64,000 bases of DNA from NCBI GenBank assembly GCA_038184435.1, contig CP116227.1, forward strand, positions 3,315,501 through 3,379,500. The letters run 5' to 3'. The stretch comes from Nocardioides alkalitolerans (lineage in GTDB: Bacteria > Actinomycetota > Actinomycetes > Propionibacteriales > Nocardioidaceae). Under the pieces are notes generated by a model. That model was given only the letters and a program-made list of their open reading frames with translations, did not search any database and was not told where the DNA came from. Below, piece after piece: positions 1-8,439 of this stretch (position 1 is its first letter; every line of letters begins with the position of its first letter). Position numbers and translations under genes: made by a program.

Positions 1-66
1 GTGGCTCACCCGGATCGTCAACAAACGGTTCGCCGCACACTGAGCCCGACCCCTAGGGTCGCGGGG

Positions 67-627
67 GTGACCGCACGACCTGCCTCGCCCCCCGACGTAC
101 CCGCCGCCGCCCGCGTGCTCGCCGCCGCCTTCGCCGACTACCCGTGGACCCGGTGGACCGTCCCGGCCGACGACCACGAGCGGCGGTTGGAGGAGCTGCA
201 GGAGCTCTACCTCGCGCACGCGCTCGAGGTGGGCGTCGTCCTCGTCGACGATGCGCCGGAGGTGCGCGCCGTCGTCGCGTTGCTGCCGCCCGACGCGCCC
301 GAACCGGCGCCGGCGGTGCAGGAGCGGGTCGTCGCGCTCCACGGCGACCGGCTCGCGGTGCTGGCCGACGTCGCGCTCCCGCCGGCCCCGGACGACGCCT
401 GGACGCTCGCGACCCTCGGCGTGCACCCCGACCACCGGGGCGCGAGGCTGGGCACGGCGTTGACGGAGGCCGGGCTCGCCGCCGCCGCAGAGCGCGGGGC
501 GACCAGCGTCGCCCTGGAGACGTCGGACGAGCGCAACGTGCGCCTCTACGAGCGGCTCGGCTTCGCGGTGACCGCCCGCACCGAGCTGGCCGACGGCCCG
601 GTCGTCTGGTCGATGACGCGCGCCTGA
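67..627 (+). CDS. GNAT family N-acetyltransferase
   Basis: A 186-residue single-domain acetyltransferase, probably transferring acetyl from acetyl-CoA to an unknown small molecule or amine. The acetyl-CoA loop is visible at residues 117-129 (LGVHPDHRGARLG, the R/QxxGxG/A motif after beta4), and the C-terminal part has the usual ETSDERNVRLYERLGF segment of GNAT folds. The frame is open to the first base of the window, so a longer form starting upstream cannot be excluded. I chose the GTG at 67 because the recognisable fold begins right after it and the preceding residues look non-coding. Substrate unknown. It converges with the NmrA-like gene that ends at 629. Confidence 0.85.
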   Translation: MTARPASPPDVPAAARVLAAAFADYPWTRWTVPADDHERRLEELQELYLAHALEVGVVLVDDAPEVRAVVALLPPDAPEPAPAVQERVVALHGDRLAVLADVALPPAPDDAWTLATLGVHPDHRGARLGTALTEAGLAAAAERGATSVALETSDERNVRLYERLGFAVTARTELADGPVVWSMTRA

Positions 628-628
628 G

Positions 629-1384
629 TCACCGCTCCGCGAGCCACTCCCCGAAGGTCTGGCGCCCCACGAGGTCCGGCGCCGCGGGCACGAGCGCCCC
701 GGCCCGCACCCCGCGGCCGAAGGCGCCGGGCACCCGCACCGGTACGACGAGGCGCGGCCCCCCGTCGCGACGAGCCGTCCGGCGGGCCATCGACGCGAGG
801 TCCTCGCGATGCGGGCCCGCGAGGTCGAGGGTGGACCGGCGGGGCGGCTCGACCGCGAGCCGGGCCAGGTGCGCGGCGACCTCGGCCGCCGCCACCGGTC
901 GCACCGGCATGCGGGGCGCCAGACCGATCGGGCCGAACGTGAGGCCGCCCAGCAGCTGGCCCGCGAACTCGTGGAACTGCGCCGCGCGGAGGATCGTCCA
1001 CGGCACCGGCCCCGACGTCACGAGCTCCTCCTGGCGCAGCTTGCCGACGTAGTAGTCGAACGGCACCCGGTCGATCCCCACGATCGAGAGCGCGAGGTGG
1101 TGGCCCACGCCGGCCCGGTCCCCCGCCGCGAGCAGGGCCGCCGTCGTGCGCCCGAAGAACGCCGCCGACTCCGCCGCATCCCTGGTCATCACGTTGAGCG
1201 CGTCGACGACGGCGTCGACCCCGACGAGGCGCTTCGCCAGGTCCTCCGTCAGAGCGTCGCCGTCCTGCGCCAGGTCGACGCCCGTGGAGCGCGCCAGCAC
1301 GACGGTCTCGTGCCCCGCCCGCTCCAGCTCCGCCACCGTCAGCGCACCGACCAGCCCCGTACCGCCCGCGACCGCCACCCGCAT
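629..1384 (-). CDS. NAD(P)-binding NmrA-like atypical SDR
   Basis: A 251-residue Rossmann-fold protein of the extended/atypical SDR (NmrA-like, NAD(P)H-binding) group. The dinucleotide loop GGTGLVG lies at residues 7-13. A YVGK sequence at 112-115 is in the place of the SDR YxxxK catalytic pair. Such proteins are either NAD(P)H-dependent reductases or redox sensors, and the substrate cannot be told here. The ATG at 1384 has a strong GGAGGAG ribosome site just upstream. The gene is transcribed alone, divergently from the DUF3140 gene. A second, unrelated NmrA/QorB-like protein is encoded at 40875-41723. Confidence 0.88.
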   Translation of the reverse strand: MRVAVAGGTGLVGALTVAELERAGHETVVLARSTGVDLAQDGDALTEDLAKRLVGVDAVVDALNVMTRDAAESAAFFGRTTAALLAAGDRAGVGHHLALSIVGIDRVPFDYYVGKLRQEELVTSGPVPWTILRAAQFHEFAGQLLGGLTFGPIGLAPRMPVRPVAAAEVAAHLARLAVEPPRRSTLDLAGPHREDLASMARRTARRDGGPRLVVPVRVPGAFGRGVRAGALVPAAPDLVGRQTFGEWLAER

Positions 1385-1491
1385 GTCCGTCTCCTCCTGC
1401 TCGCGACGGCCCCGTGCGGGCCGTCGGGGACCTGACGACGTAGCCCAGCGATCTGTGAGGTCGGGTTGTCCCCCGCTCGTAGCGTCGACCC

Positions 1492-1824
1492 ATGAGCGAG
1501 ACCAACGACGCCGTCGCCGATGTGTGGGACGACTGGCAGGACGCGGTGAACATGGCCCCCGCCGAGCTGGAGAAGTGGCTCGAGACGGACGAGTCGAAGT
1601 CCGTCGGGCAGGGGGCGGGCGAGTCGACCGGGCACAAGTCGGGGCGCCGGATCGTCGAGATCAAGCGGACCAACAAGACCGACCTGACCGACGACGACGC
1701 CGCTCACATGAAGAAGGTCGTGGGTTACGTGCACCGGCACCTGGAGCAGCGCCCGGAGGGCGACGTGTCGGAGACGAACTGGCGCTACTCGTTGATGAAC
1801 TGGGGGCACGACCCGCTGAAGTAG
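1492..1824 (+). CDS. DUF3140 family protein
   Basis: A small, highly charged soluble protein of 110 residues matching the DUF3140 pattern as I know it: an N-terminal DVWDDWQDAVNM-type helix, a middle segment rich in Lys, Ser and Gly ending in GRRIVEI, and a C-terminal HMKKVVGYVHRHLEQRP plus NWRYSLMNWGHDP. The function of this family is not established; members are common in actinobacteria and look DNA- or nucleic-acid-related by charge only, which is inference. No signal peptide or membrane segment. It stands alone and converges with the long acyl-CoA operon; two hairpin units fill the space between. Confidence 0.85.
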   Translation: MSETNDAVADVWDDWQDAVNMAPAELEKWLETDESKSVGQGAGESTGHKSGRRIVEIKRTNKTDLTDDDAAHMKKVVGYVHRHLEQRPEGDVSETNWRYSLMNWGHDPLK

Positions 1825-1840
1825 CGGATCCTCCCCCTCG

Positions 1841-1953
1841 CGGACGTCATGCGGACCGTCGCCCCCGACGACCACCGCGCATGACGTCCGGCAGGGCGCC
1901 TCGCGGACGTCATGCGGACCGTCGCCCCCGGCCGCCGTTTCGCATGACGTCCG
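1841..1953. repeat. Tandem pair of GACGTCATGCG hairpin units
   Basis: Two copies of a 63-base unit stand head to tail between convergent genes. Each has perfect 13-base arms, CGGACGTCATGCG at 1841-1853 and 1904-1916, paired with CGCATGACGTCCG at 1878-1890 and 1941-1953. The units are identical over their first 27 bases and nearly so after the right arm, but the loop centres differ, so the stem rather than the loop is preserved. Related hairpins are at 11857-11912 and 38771-38823. They may act as two-way terminators or REP-like elements; that is inference. Confidence 0.8.
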
Positions 1954-1967
1954 GCACGGCGCCTCGA

Positions 1968-3143
1968 TCAGTACGACTTCGGCAGCCCCAGCGTGTGCAT
2001 CGCGACGAAGTTGAGGATCATCTCGCGGCTCACGGGCGCGATCCGGCCGAGCCGGGCGGCGACGAGCATGTTCGCCAGCCCGTACTCCACCGTCAGGCCG
2101 TTGCCGCCGTGGGTGTGCACCGCGACGTCGGTGGCGTTGCAGGCGATCTCGCCGCCGGCGTACTTCGCCATGTTGGCGTACTCGCCCGCGCCGAAGTCGT
2201 CACCCGCGTCGTACAGGGCCGCCGCCTTCTGCCACAGCAGCCGCGCCTGCTCGAGCTCGATCTTCACCTTCGCCAGCGGGTGCGCGATGCCCTGGTGCGC
2301 ACCGATCGGCGCCTCGCGCCACACCGAGCGCTCCTTGGCGTAGGCCACCGCCTTGTCGAGCGCGTAGCGGGCCATGCCGCAGGAGAACGCGGCGCCCATG
2401 ATGCGCTCGGGGTTGAGACCGGCGAAGAGCTGCCACATGCCGCCGTCCTCGGAGTGCGGGTCGCCGACGAGCGACGTGGCGGGCACCCGCACGTCGTCGA
2501 GGAACAGCGTGAACTGCTTCTCCGGCGCCTGCCACGCCATCGGGATGACCTGCTTGGAGAAGCCGGGGGCGTCGGTCGGCAGGACGAACAGCGCGGGCCG
2601 CAGCTTGCCGGTGCTCGCGTCCTTCATCCGCGACACGATGAGCACGCTCTGCGCCTCGTCGACGCCGGAGATGTAGGTCTTCTGGCCCGTGAGGACGTAG
2701 TGGTCGCCGTCCTGCGTGGCGGTCGTCGTGATGTTGTGCGAGTTGGAGCCCGCATCGGCCTCGGTGATGCCGAAGGCCATGAGGTGGGTGCCGTCGGCGA
2801 TGCCGGGCAGCCACCGCTCCTTCTGCTCCGGGGTGCCGCAGCGGTTGATGATCGAGCCGCAGATCGCGGGGCTGACGACCATCATGAGCAGCGGCGCGCC
2901 GGCCGCGGCCGACTCCTCGAGCACCGCCGCCAGGTCGGCCATGCCGCCGCCCCCGCCGCCGTGCTCCTCGGGGATGTTGACGCCCAGGAAGCCGGACCGG
3001 CCCATCTCGAGCCACATCTCGGTCATCTTGCCGCCGTCGCGGGCCTGCTTCGCGACGTACTCGTGGCCGTACTTCCCGGCCAGCTTCGCGACCGCCTCCC
3101 GCAGCGCCACGCGCTCGTCGGGCTCCGTGAACATCGCGCTCAT
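1968..3143 (-). CDS. Acyl-CoA dehydrogenase (promoter-distal operon gene)
   Basis: A 391-residue FAD-dependent acyl-CoA dehydrogenase that would introduce the alpha-beta double bond into an acyl-CoA, passing electrons to electron-transfer flavoprotein. The N-terminal helical domain, the middle beta domain (FGITEADAGSNSHN, the FAD/substrate strand) and the C-terminal helical domain are all present at normal length. Its ATG overlaps the stop of the carboxylase alpha gene by four bases (ATGA), so it is the last gene of the operon beginning with tetR at 11796. Two dehydrogenases in one operon suggest either two desaturation steps or two acyl chain types. The exact acyl substrate is unknown. Confidence 0.93.
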   Translation of the reverse strand: MSAMFTEPDERVALREAVAKLAGKYGHEYVAKQARDGGKMTEMWLEMGRSGFLGVNIPEEHGGGGGGMADLAAVLEESAAAGAPLLMMVVSPAICGSIINRCGTPEQKERWLPGIADGTHLMAFGITEADAGSNSHNITTTATQDGDHYVLTGQKTYISGVDEAQSVLIVSRMKDASTGKLRPALFVLPTDAPGFSKQVIPMAWQAPEKQFTLFLDDVRVPATSLVGDPHSEDGGMWQLFAGLNPERIMGAAFSCGMARYALDKAVAYAKERSVWREAPIGAHQGIAHPLAKVKIELEQARLLWQKAAALYDAGDDFGAGEYANMAKYAGGEIACNATDVAVHTHGGNGLTVEYGLANMLVAARLGRIAPVSREMILNFVAMHTLGLPKSY

Positions 3144-5128
3144 GCCTGCTCCTCGTCGAGTTCCACGACCGCGAGCACGTCGCCCGCCGCCACCTGCTGA
3201 CCTGCTGCCACGCCCACCTCGGCGACCACGCCGTCGTGGGGCGCGGCGACCGCGTGCTGCATCTTCATCGCCTCGAGCACGAGCACGGTGTCGCCGGCGG
3301 CCACGCGCGCGCCCGCCTCGACCGCGACCCGCACGACCGTGCCCGGCATCGGCGCGAGCAGCGAACCGCTCGCCACCGCGTCGGCGGGGTCGACGAACCG
3401 GGGGACCACGTCGAGCGCCACGTGCCCGTCGGGCCCGTCCACCTCGACGGTGCCGGTGCCGCCCGGCGGCACGACGACCCGGTACGTCGCGCGCACGCCT
3501 CCGCTCTCCAACGTCACCTCGTCGGGAGCGGCGGCCACGACGGCCCCGTCGAGGCCCTCGATGCGGTAGCCGTCACGGCCGCCCCACCACGCGACGGCGA
3601 GGTCGCCCGCAGCGTCGCCCCCGGCGTCGCCCTGGGGGTGCTCGAACCACGTGAGCTGCGGCTGCGACGGCACGTTGCGCCACGCCACCGGGATCCGGGT
3701 CTGCACGACGCGCTCCGTGCGGGCGGCCTCGGCGAGGGCGAGGGCGGCCGCCTGCGCGGCCCGGGTGACCCGGTCGGCGTCGGTCGGCGTCACCCACGAG
3801 CGCTCCCCCAGGAACGCCGTGGACACGTCGCCCGCCAGGAACCTGTCGTCCTCGAGCAGCGCGACGAGCTGGTCGCGGTTGGTGCGCACGCCGTGGATCC
3901 GGGCCCGACGGAGCGCATCCGCGAGGGACCGCGCCGCCTGGCGCCGGGTCGGCGCCCACGCGATGACCTTGGCGAGCATCGCGTCGTAGTGCGTCCCCAC
4001 GGCCGTACCGGCCGCGAAGCCCGCGTCGAGCCGCAGGCCCGACGGGCCGGGGTCGACGGTGAAGGCGACGTCGGCACCGGGCACGTCGAAGGCCGTCAGC
4101 AGGCCCGACTGCGGCTGGTAGTCGGCGGCCGGGTCCTCCGCGTAGAGACGCACCTCGATCGCGTGGCCCTGCGGCTCCCGACGCGGGTCCGGCAGCGGCA
4201 GCCCCTCGGCGACGGCGATCTGCGCCTCGACGAGGTCGATGCCGAAGACCTGCTCGGTGACGGGGTGCTCGACCTGCAGCCGCGTGTTCATCTCGAGGAA
4301 GAAGAACTCCTGGGACTCCGCGTCCATGAGGAACTCGACAGTGCCCGCGCCGCGGTAGTCGATCGCGTCCGCCGCGCGGCGGGCCGCCTCGTGGAGCGCC
4401 CGCCACGTCTCCTCGCGCAGGCCCGGGGCCGGCGCCTCTTCGACGACCTTCTGGTGGCGGCGCTGCAGGGAGCAGTCGCGCTCCCCCAGCACGACGACGC
4501 CCTCCGGCGTGCCGACGACCTGCACCTCGACGTGGCGGCCGCGCTCGAAGAAGCGCTCGACGAAGACGGTGGGGTCGCCGAAGGCCGAGGCGGCCTCGTC
4601 GGAGGCCAGCTTCACGGCCGCCTCCAGGTCGTCGAGCTCCCGCACGACGCGCATCCCGCGACCGCCACCGCCCGCGGAGGCCTTGACGATGACCGGCAGG
4701 TCAGCGTCGGTGACCGCGGCCGGCTCGAGCCGGTCGAGCTGGGGAACGCCCGCGTCCTGCATGAGCTCCTTAGCCCGGATCTTGTCGCCCATGGCCTCGA
4801 TGGACGCGGGTGACGGCCCGATCCAGGTGAGGCCGGCCTCGCTGACGGCCCGGGCGAAGTCGGCGTTCTCCGACAGGAAGCCGTAGCCCGGGTGCACGGC
4901 GTCCGCGCCCGACGCCCGCGCGGCGTCCAGCACGAGGTCGGCCCGGAGGTAGGTCTCGGCGGGCGTGCTCCCCGGCAGGCGTACCGCGCGGTCCGCCTCC
5001 GCCACGAACGGCAGGTCCGCGTCGGCGTCGGAGTGCACGGCGACGGTCTCGATGCCGAGACGGCGGCACGTGGCCATGACGCGGCGGGCGATCTCGCCGC
5101 GGTTCGCCACCAGAACAGATCGGATCAT
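3140..5128 (-). CDS. Acyl-CoA carboxylase alpha: biotin carboxylase + biotin carrier
   Basis: A 662-residue subunit that carboxylates biotin with ATP and bicarbonate and carries it to the carboxyltransferase. An N-terminal biotin-carboxylase region (about 1-445) holds the ATP-grasp glycine loop KASAGGGGRGMRVV. A linker domain follows, then a C-terminal biotinyl domain whose EAMKM motif is at 619-623, so Lys622 should carry biotin. Size and layout fit the methylcrotonyl-, geranyl- or propionyl-CoA carboxylase alpha class. Seven bases separate it from the beta-subunit gene upstream. The dedicated beta partner and neighbouring dehydrogenases favour a branched-chain or terpenoid acyl-CoA over acetyl-CoA. 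Confidence 0.95.
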   Translation of the reverse strand: MIRSVLVANRGEIARRVMATCRRLGIETVAVHSDADADLPFVAEADRAVRLPGSTPAETYLRADLVLDAARASGADAVHPGYGFLSENADFARAVSEAGLTWIGPSPASIEAMGDKIRAKELMQDAGVPQLDRLEPAAVTDADLPVIVKASAGGGGRGMRVVRELDDLEAAVKLASDEAASAFGDPTVFVERFFERGRHVEVQVVGTPEGVVVLGERDCSLQRRHQKVVEEAPAPGLREETWRALHEAARRAADAIDYRGAGTVEFLMDAESQEFFFLEMNTRLQVEHPVTEQVFGIDLVEAQIAVAEGLPLPDPRREPQGHAIEVRLYAEDPAADYQPQSGLLTAFDVPGADVAFTVDPGPSGLRLDAGFAAGTAVGTHYDAMLAKVIAWAPTRRQAARSLADALRRARIHGVRTNRDQLVALLEDDRFLAGDVSTAFLGERSWVTPTDADRVTRAAQAAALALAEAARTERVVQTRIPVAWRNVPSQPQLTWFEHPQGDAGGDAAGDLAVAWWGGRDGYRIEGLDGAVVAAAPDEVTLESGGVRATYRVVVPPGGTGTVEVDGPDGHVALDVVPRFVDPADAVASGSLLAPMPGTVVRVAVEAGARVAAGDTVLVLEAMKMQHAVAAPHDGVVAEVGVAAGQQVAAGDVLAVVELDEEQA

Positions 5129-5135
5129 CGGGTCG

Positions 5136-6758
5136 TCACATCCTGAAGACGCCGAAGCGCTCGGCGCCCCGGGTCGGGTTGTTGTCGATCACGGACAGGC
5201 AGATGCCGAGCACGGTCCGGGTGTCGCGCGGGTCGATGACGCCGTCGTCGTAGAGCATCCCGGACAGGAAGTACGGCAGCGACTGCTCCTCGATCTGCTG
5301 CTCGACGTAGGCCTTGATGCCGGCGAACCCGTCGGCGTCGAACTCCTGGCCCTTCGACTCGGCGGAGGCCTTGGCGACGATCTCCATGACACCGGCGAGC
5401 TGGGCCGGGCCCATGACGGCAGACTTCGCCGAGGGCCAGGTGAAGAGGAACCGCGGGTCGAACGCGCGGCCGTTCATGCCGTAGTTGCCGGCGCCGTAGG
5501 AGGCGCCCATGACCACCGAGAGGTGCGGCACGGTGGAGTTCGAGACAGCGTTGATCATCTGCGCGCCGTGCTTGATGATCCCGCCCTGCTCGTACTCCGC
5601 GCCGACCATGTAGCCCGTCGTGTTGTGGAGGAAGAGCAGCGGGGTGTCGACCTGGTTGGCGAGCTGGATGAACTGCGTCGCCTTCTGCGCCTCCTCGCTG
5701 AACAGCACGCCCTGCGCGTTGGCGAGGATGCCGACCCGACGACCGTGGATGCGGGCCCATCCGGTCACGAGCGACGGGCCGTAGAGCGGCTTGAACTCGT
5801 CGAAGGGCACGTTGGCGTCCGGCCCGACGCCGGGCCGGGTGCCGTCGACCAGCCGCAGGATCACCTCGCGCGGGTCGAACGGCTCCTTGAGGTCGGTGGG
5901 CACGAGGTCGAGCAGGCCCTCGGGGTCGAGGTCCGGCTCGGCGTACGCCGGGAGGTCGCGGTCCGCGCGGGCCTTGCGGTGCCCGAGGCGCGCGACGATC
6001 CGCCGGCCGATCCGGATCGCGTCGCGCTCGTCCGCCGCCAGGTAGTCGGCAAGACCCGAGACGCGGGCGTGCATCTCCGCGCCGCCGAGCGACTCGTCGT
6101 CGGACTCCTCGCCCGTCGCCATCTTCACGAGCGGCGGACCACCGAGGAAGACCTTGGCCCCCTCCTTGACCATCACCGTGTAGTCGCTCATGCCGGGGAT
6201 GTAGGCCCCGCCGGCCGTGGAGTTGCCGAAGACCAGGGCGATGGTGGGACGCCGGTCGGCCGAGGCCCGCGTGATGTCGCGGAACATCTTGCCGCCGGGG
6301 ATGAAGATCTCCTTCTGGGTCGGGAGGTCCGCGCCGCCCGACTCCACGAGCGCGATCGTCGGCAGGTTGTTCTCCGCCGCGACCTGGGCCGCCCGGAACG
6401 CCTTCTTCAGCGTCCACGGGTTCGACGCGCCGCCCTTGACGGTGGGGTCGTTGGCCGTGATGAGGCACTCGACGCCCTCGACGACGCCGATGCCGGTGAC
6501 GAGCGAAGCGCCGACGGTGAAGTCGGAGCCCCAGCCGGCCAGCGGCGAGAGCTCGAGGAAGGCCGAGCCCTCGTCGACGAGCAGCTCGATGCGCTCGCGG
6601 GCCAGGAGCTTGCCGCGGCGCCGGTGGCGCTCGACGTACTTCTCCCCGCCGCCCGCGACGGCCTTGGCGTGCTCCGCGTCGAGCGCGTCGAGCTTCGCGA
6701 GCATCGCCGCGCGGCGCTCCTGCTCGACCGTGGTCGTGCCCGTGCTGGTCCCGCTCAC
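5136..6758 (-). CDS. Acyl-CoA carboxylase beta: carboxyltransferase
   Basis: A 540-residue carboxyltransferase that moves CO2 from carboxybiotin to an acyl-CoA. Both crotonase-like halves are complete. The stretch FGNSTAGGAYIPGMSDYTV followed by FLGGPPLVKMATGEE, and the later AQGVLFSEEAQKATQFIQL and NTTGYMVG segments, resemble the methylcrotonyl/geranyl-CoA carboxylase beta group (MccB, LiuB, AtuC) more than propionyl-CoA carboxylases; that is judgement by eye. I use the GTG at 6758, which overlaps the SRPBCC stop by four bases. The frame stays open far upstream, but that part translates to Arg/Gly/Pro-rich antisense-like sequence. Confidence 0.94.
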   Translation of the reverse strand: MSGTSTGTTTVEQERRAAMLAKLDALDAEHAKAVAGGGEKYVERHRRRGKLLARERIELLVDEGSAFLELSPLAGWGSDFTVGASLVTGIGVVEGVECLITANDPTVKGGASNPWTLKKAFRAAQVAAENNLPTIALVESGGADLPTQKEIFIPGGKMFRDITRASADRRPTIALVFGNSTAGGAYIPGMSDYTVMVKEGAKVFLGGPPLVKMATGEESDDESLGGAEMHARVSGLADYLAADERDAIRIGRRIVARLGHRKARADRDLPAYAEPDLDPEGLLDLVPTDLKEPFDPREVILRLVDGTRPGVGPDANVPFDEFKPLYGPSLVTGWARIHGRRVGILANAQGVLFSEEAQKATQFIQLANQVDTPLLFLHNTTGYMVGAEYEQGGIIKHGAQMINAVSNSTVPHLSVVMGASYGAGNYGMNGRAFDPRFLFTWPSAKSAVMGPAQLAGVMEIVAKASAESKGQEFDADGFAGIKAYVEQQIEEQSLPYFLSGMLYDDGVIDPRDTRTVLGICLSVIDNNPTRGAERFGVFRM

Positions 6759-7240
6759 TGCTCCTCCTCCAGGACGGCCTTCATGCGGTCGAGGGTCGTG
6801 CGCATCCCGCGCTCGTTGGTGCGCGCCCGCAGCGGTCCCAGCACCAGCCAGTAGAGGCGCAGGGGCAGGGTGGCCTCGAGGCGGTAGTACTCGGTGACCC
6901 GCGTGCCCGTGCCCTCCGGCTCCAGCCGGTAGCCCCAGTTGGTGACGGTCGTCGACTCCGTGCCGACGGCGAACTCGAAGACCCGCTCCGGCTCGCAGCG
7001 GGTCACGCGGCAGCCGGACCAGTACGTCGGGCCGACCCCGTTGCGCTTCACGTGCCCCTTGAACGTGGCGCCGACCGCGGGGCCCGTGGACCCCCGGGTC
7101 CAGCGCGCCTCGAAGGTCTCGGGCGAGAACTCGCCGATCCGGGTCACGTCGCTGACGAGCGCCCACACCCGGTCGACGGGGGCCTCGACGTGCACCGACA
7201 CCTCGCCGCCGAGCGGACGCACCAGCCGCGGGCGGCTCAC
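6755..7240 (-). CDS. SRPBCC/START-like ligand-binding protein
   Basis: A 161-residue protein of the SRPBCC (polyketide cyclase/dehydrase, Bet v 1-like) fold. It opens with VSVHVEAPVDRVWALVSDV and FSPETFEARW, the beta1-helix pattern of this fold, has the middle EPERVFEFAVGTE segment and ends with a long C-terminal helix (TTLDRMKAVLEEEQ). Members bind hydrophobic ligands in a central cavity. Its place between a dehydrogenase and a CoA carboxylase suggests it binds or presents a hydrophobic pathway intermediate, which is inference. The GTG start overlaps the upstream dehydrogenase stop, and its own stop overlaps the carboxylase beta start: translational coupling on both sides. Confidence 0.88.
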   Translation of the reverse strand: MSRPRLVRPLGGEVSVHVEAPVDRVWALVSDVTRIGEFSPETFEARWTRGSTGPAVGATFKGHVKRNGVGPTYWSGCRVTRCEPERVFEFAVGTESTTVTNWGYRLEPEGTGTRVTEYYRLEATLPLRLYWLVLGPLRARTNERGMRTTLDRMKAVLEEEQ

Positions 7241-8439
7241 GCGGCGTACCCCAGGAGGCGGGCCGAGAGGTCCGCCAGCACCTCGTTGGCGCCGCCGCCG
7301 ATGCCGAGCAGCCGCACGTCGCGGTAGTGCCGCTCGACCTCCGAGCCGCGCATGTAACCGGTGCCGCCGAACAGCTGCACCGCCTCGTGGCAGACCGCCT
7401 CGGCGGTCTTCACGGCCGTCTCCTTGGCCAGGCACGCCTCCGCGATGACCTGCTCCCCCGCGACGTGGCGGGCGGCGACGGCGTGCGTGTAGGTGCGCGC
7501 GACCTCGACCTGCCGGCGCATCTCGACGAGCTTGTGGCGCACCACCTGCCGCGAGGCCAGCGGCTTGCCGAAGGTCTCCCGCTCCTGCGCGTACGCCGCG
7601 GCGAGGGCCAGCGAGCGGGCGGCCGCGGCGTACCCCTGCACGGCCAGGCCGATGCGCTCCACCACGAACTGCTGCGCGATCTGGATGAAGCCCGAGCCCT
7701 CCGCGCCGACCAGGTTGGCGACCGGGACCCGGCAGTCGACGAACGACAGCTGGGCGGTGTCGGAGCAGTGCCAGCCCATCTTCTCGAGCTTGCGGTCGAC
7801 GGTGAAGCCGGGCGTGCCGGCGTCGACGACGAGCAGCGAGACGCCGCCGTGGCCCTGGCCGGGCGTGAAGTCGCCGCCGGTGCGCACCGCGGTGGTCACG
7901 AAGTCGGCGCGGGTGCCCGAGGTGATGAAGGTCTTCGCCCCGTTGACCACGTAGTGGTCGCCGTCGCGCACCGCCCGGGTGCGGATCGACGCGACGTCGG
8001 ACCCGCCCTCGGGCTCGGTGATGCCGAGCGAGCCGATCATCTCGCCGGCCAGCGTGGGCCGCACGAAGCGGTCGACGAGGTCGGGGTCGCCGGCGGTCGC
8101 GATGTGGGGCAGCGCGATGCCGTGGGTGAAGAGGCTGGCGATGATCCCGCCCGAGCCGCCGCCCTCGAAGATGCCCTCGCTGACGGTCACGGAGTCGAGC
8201 AGGTCGCCCCCGTCGCCGCCGACGGCCTCGTCGAACCCGACGCCCAGCAGGCCCGCCTTCGCGGTCCGCGCGTGGAGCTCGCGGGGCAGCGCTCCGGCGT
8301 CCTCCCACTCCTGCAGGTGGGGCGCGATCTCGCGCCGCGTGAACGCGGCGGCCGCCTCCCGCAGGGCCCGCCGCTCGGGGGTCGCCGTGAAGCCGACGTC
8401 CCCGGTGAGGGAGGTCGTCACGTCCGTGCCCGCGCTCAC
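7237..8439 (-). CDS. Acyl-CoA dehydrogenase (promoter-proximal operon gene)
   Basis: A 400-residue FAD-dependent acyl-CoA dehydrogenase of normal length. SLGITEPEGGSDVASIRT is the FAD-binding strand and GAKTFITSGTRAD the conserved middle-domain turn; the C-terminal FGGTGYMRGSEVERHYRDVR matches the isovaleryl/short-branched-chain type, with the Glu of GSEVERHYRD as a possible catalytic base. The GTG at 8439 overlaps the AtuA stop by four bases; an upstream in-frame extension reads as Arg/Gly-rich noise. With the carboxylase it fits the isovaleryl- or citronellyl-CoA type sequence of desaturation then carboxylation. It differs clearly from the second dehydrogenase at 1968-3143. Confidence 0.93.
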   Translation of the reverse strand: MSAGTDVTTSLTGDVGFTATPERRALREAAAAFTRREIAPHLQEWEDAGALPRELHARTAKAGLLGVGFDEAVGGDGGDLLDSVTVSEGIFEGGGSGGIIASLFTHGIALPHIATAGDPDLVDRFVRPTLAGEMIGSLGITEPEGGSDVASIRTRAVRDGDHYVVNGAKTFITSGTRADFVTTAVRTGGDFTPGQGHGGVSLLVVDAGTPGFTVDRKLEKMGWHCSDTAQLSFVDCRVPVANLVGAEGSGFIQIAQQFVVERIGLAVQGYAAAARSLALAAAYAQERETFGKPLASRQVVRHKLVEMRRQVEVARTYTHAVAARHVAGEQVIAEACLAKETAVKTAEAVCHEAVQLFGGTGYMRGSEVERHYRDVRLLGIGGGANEVLADLSARLLGYAA

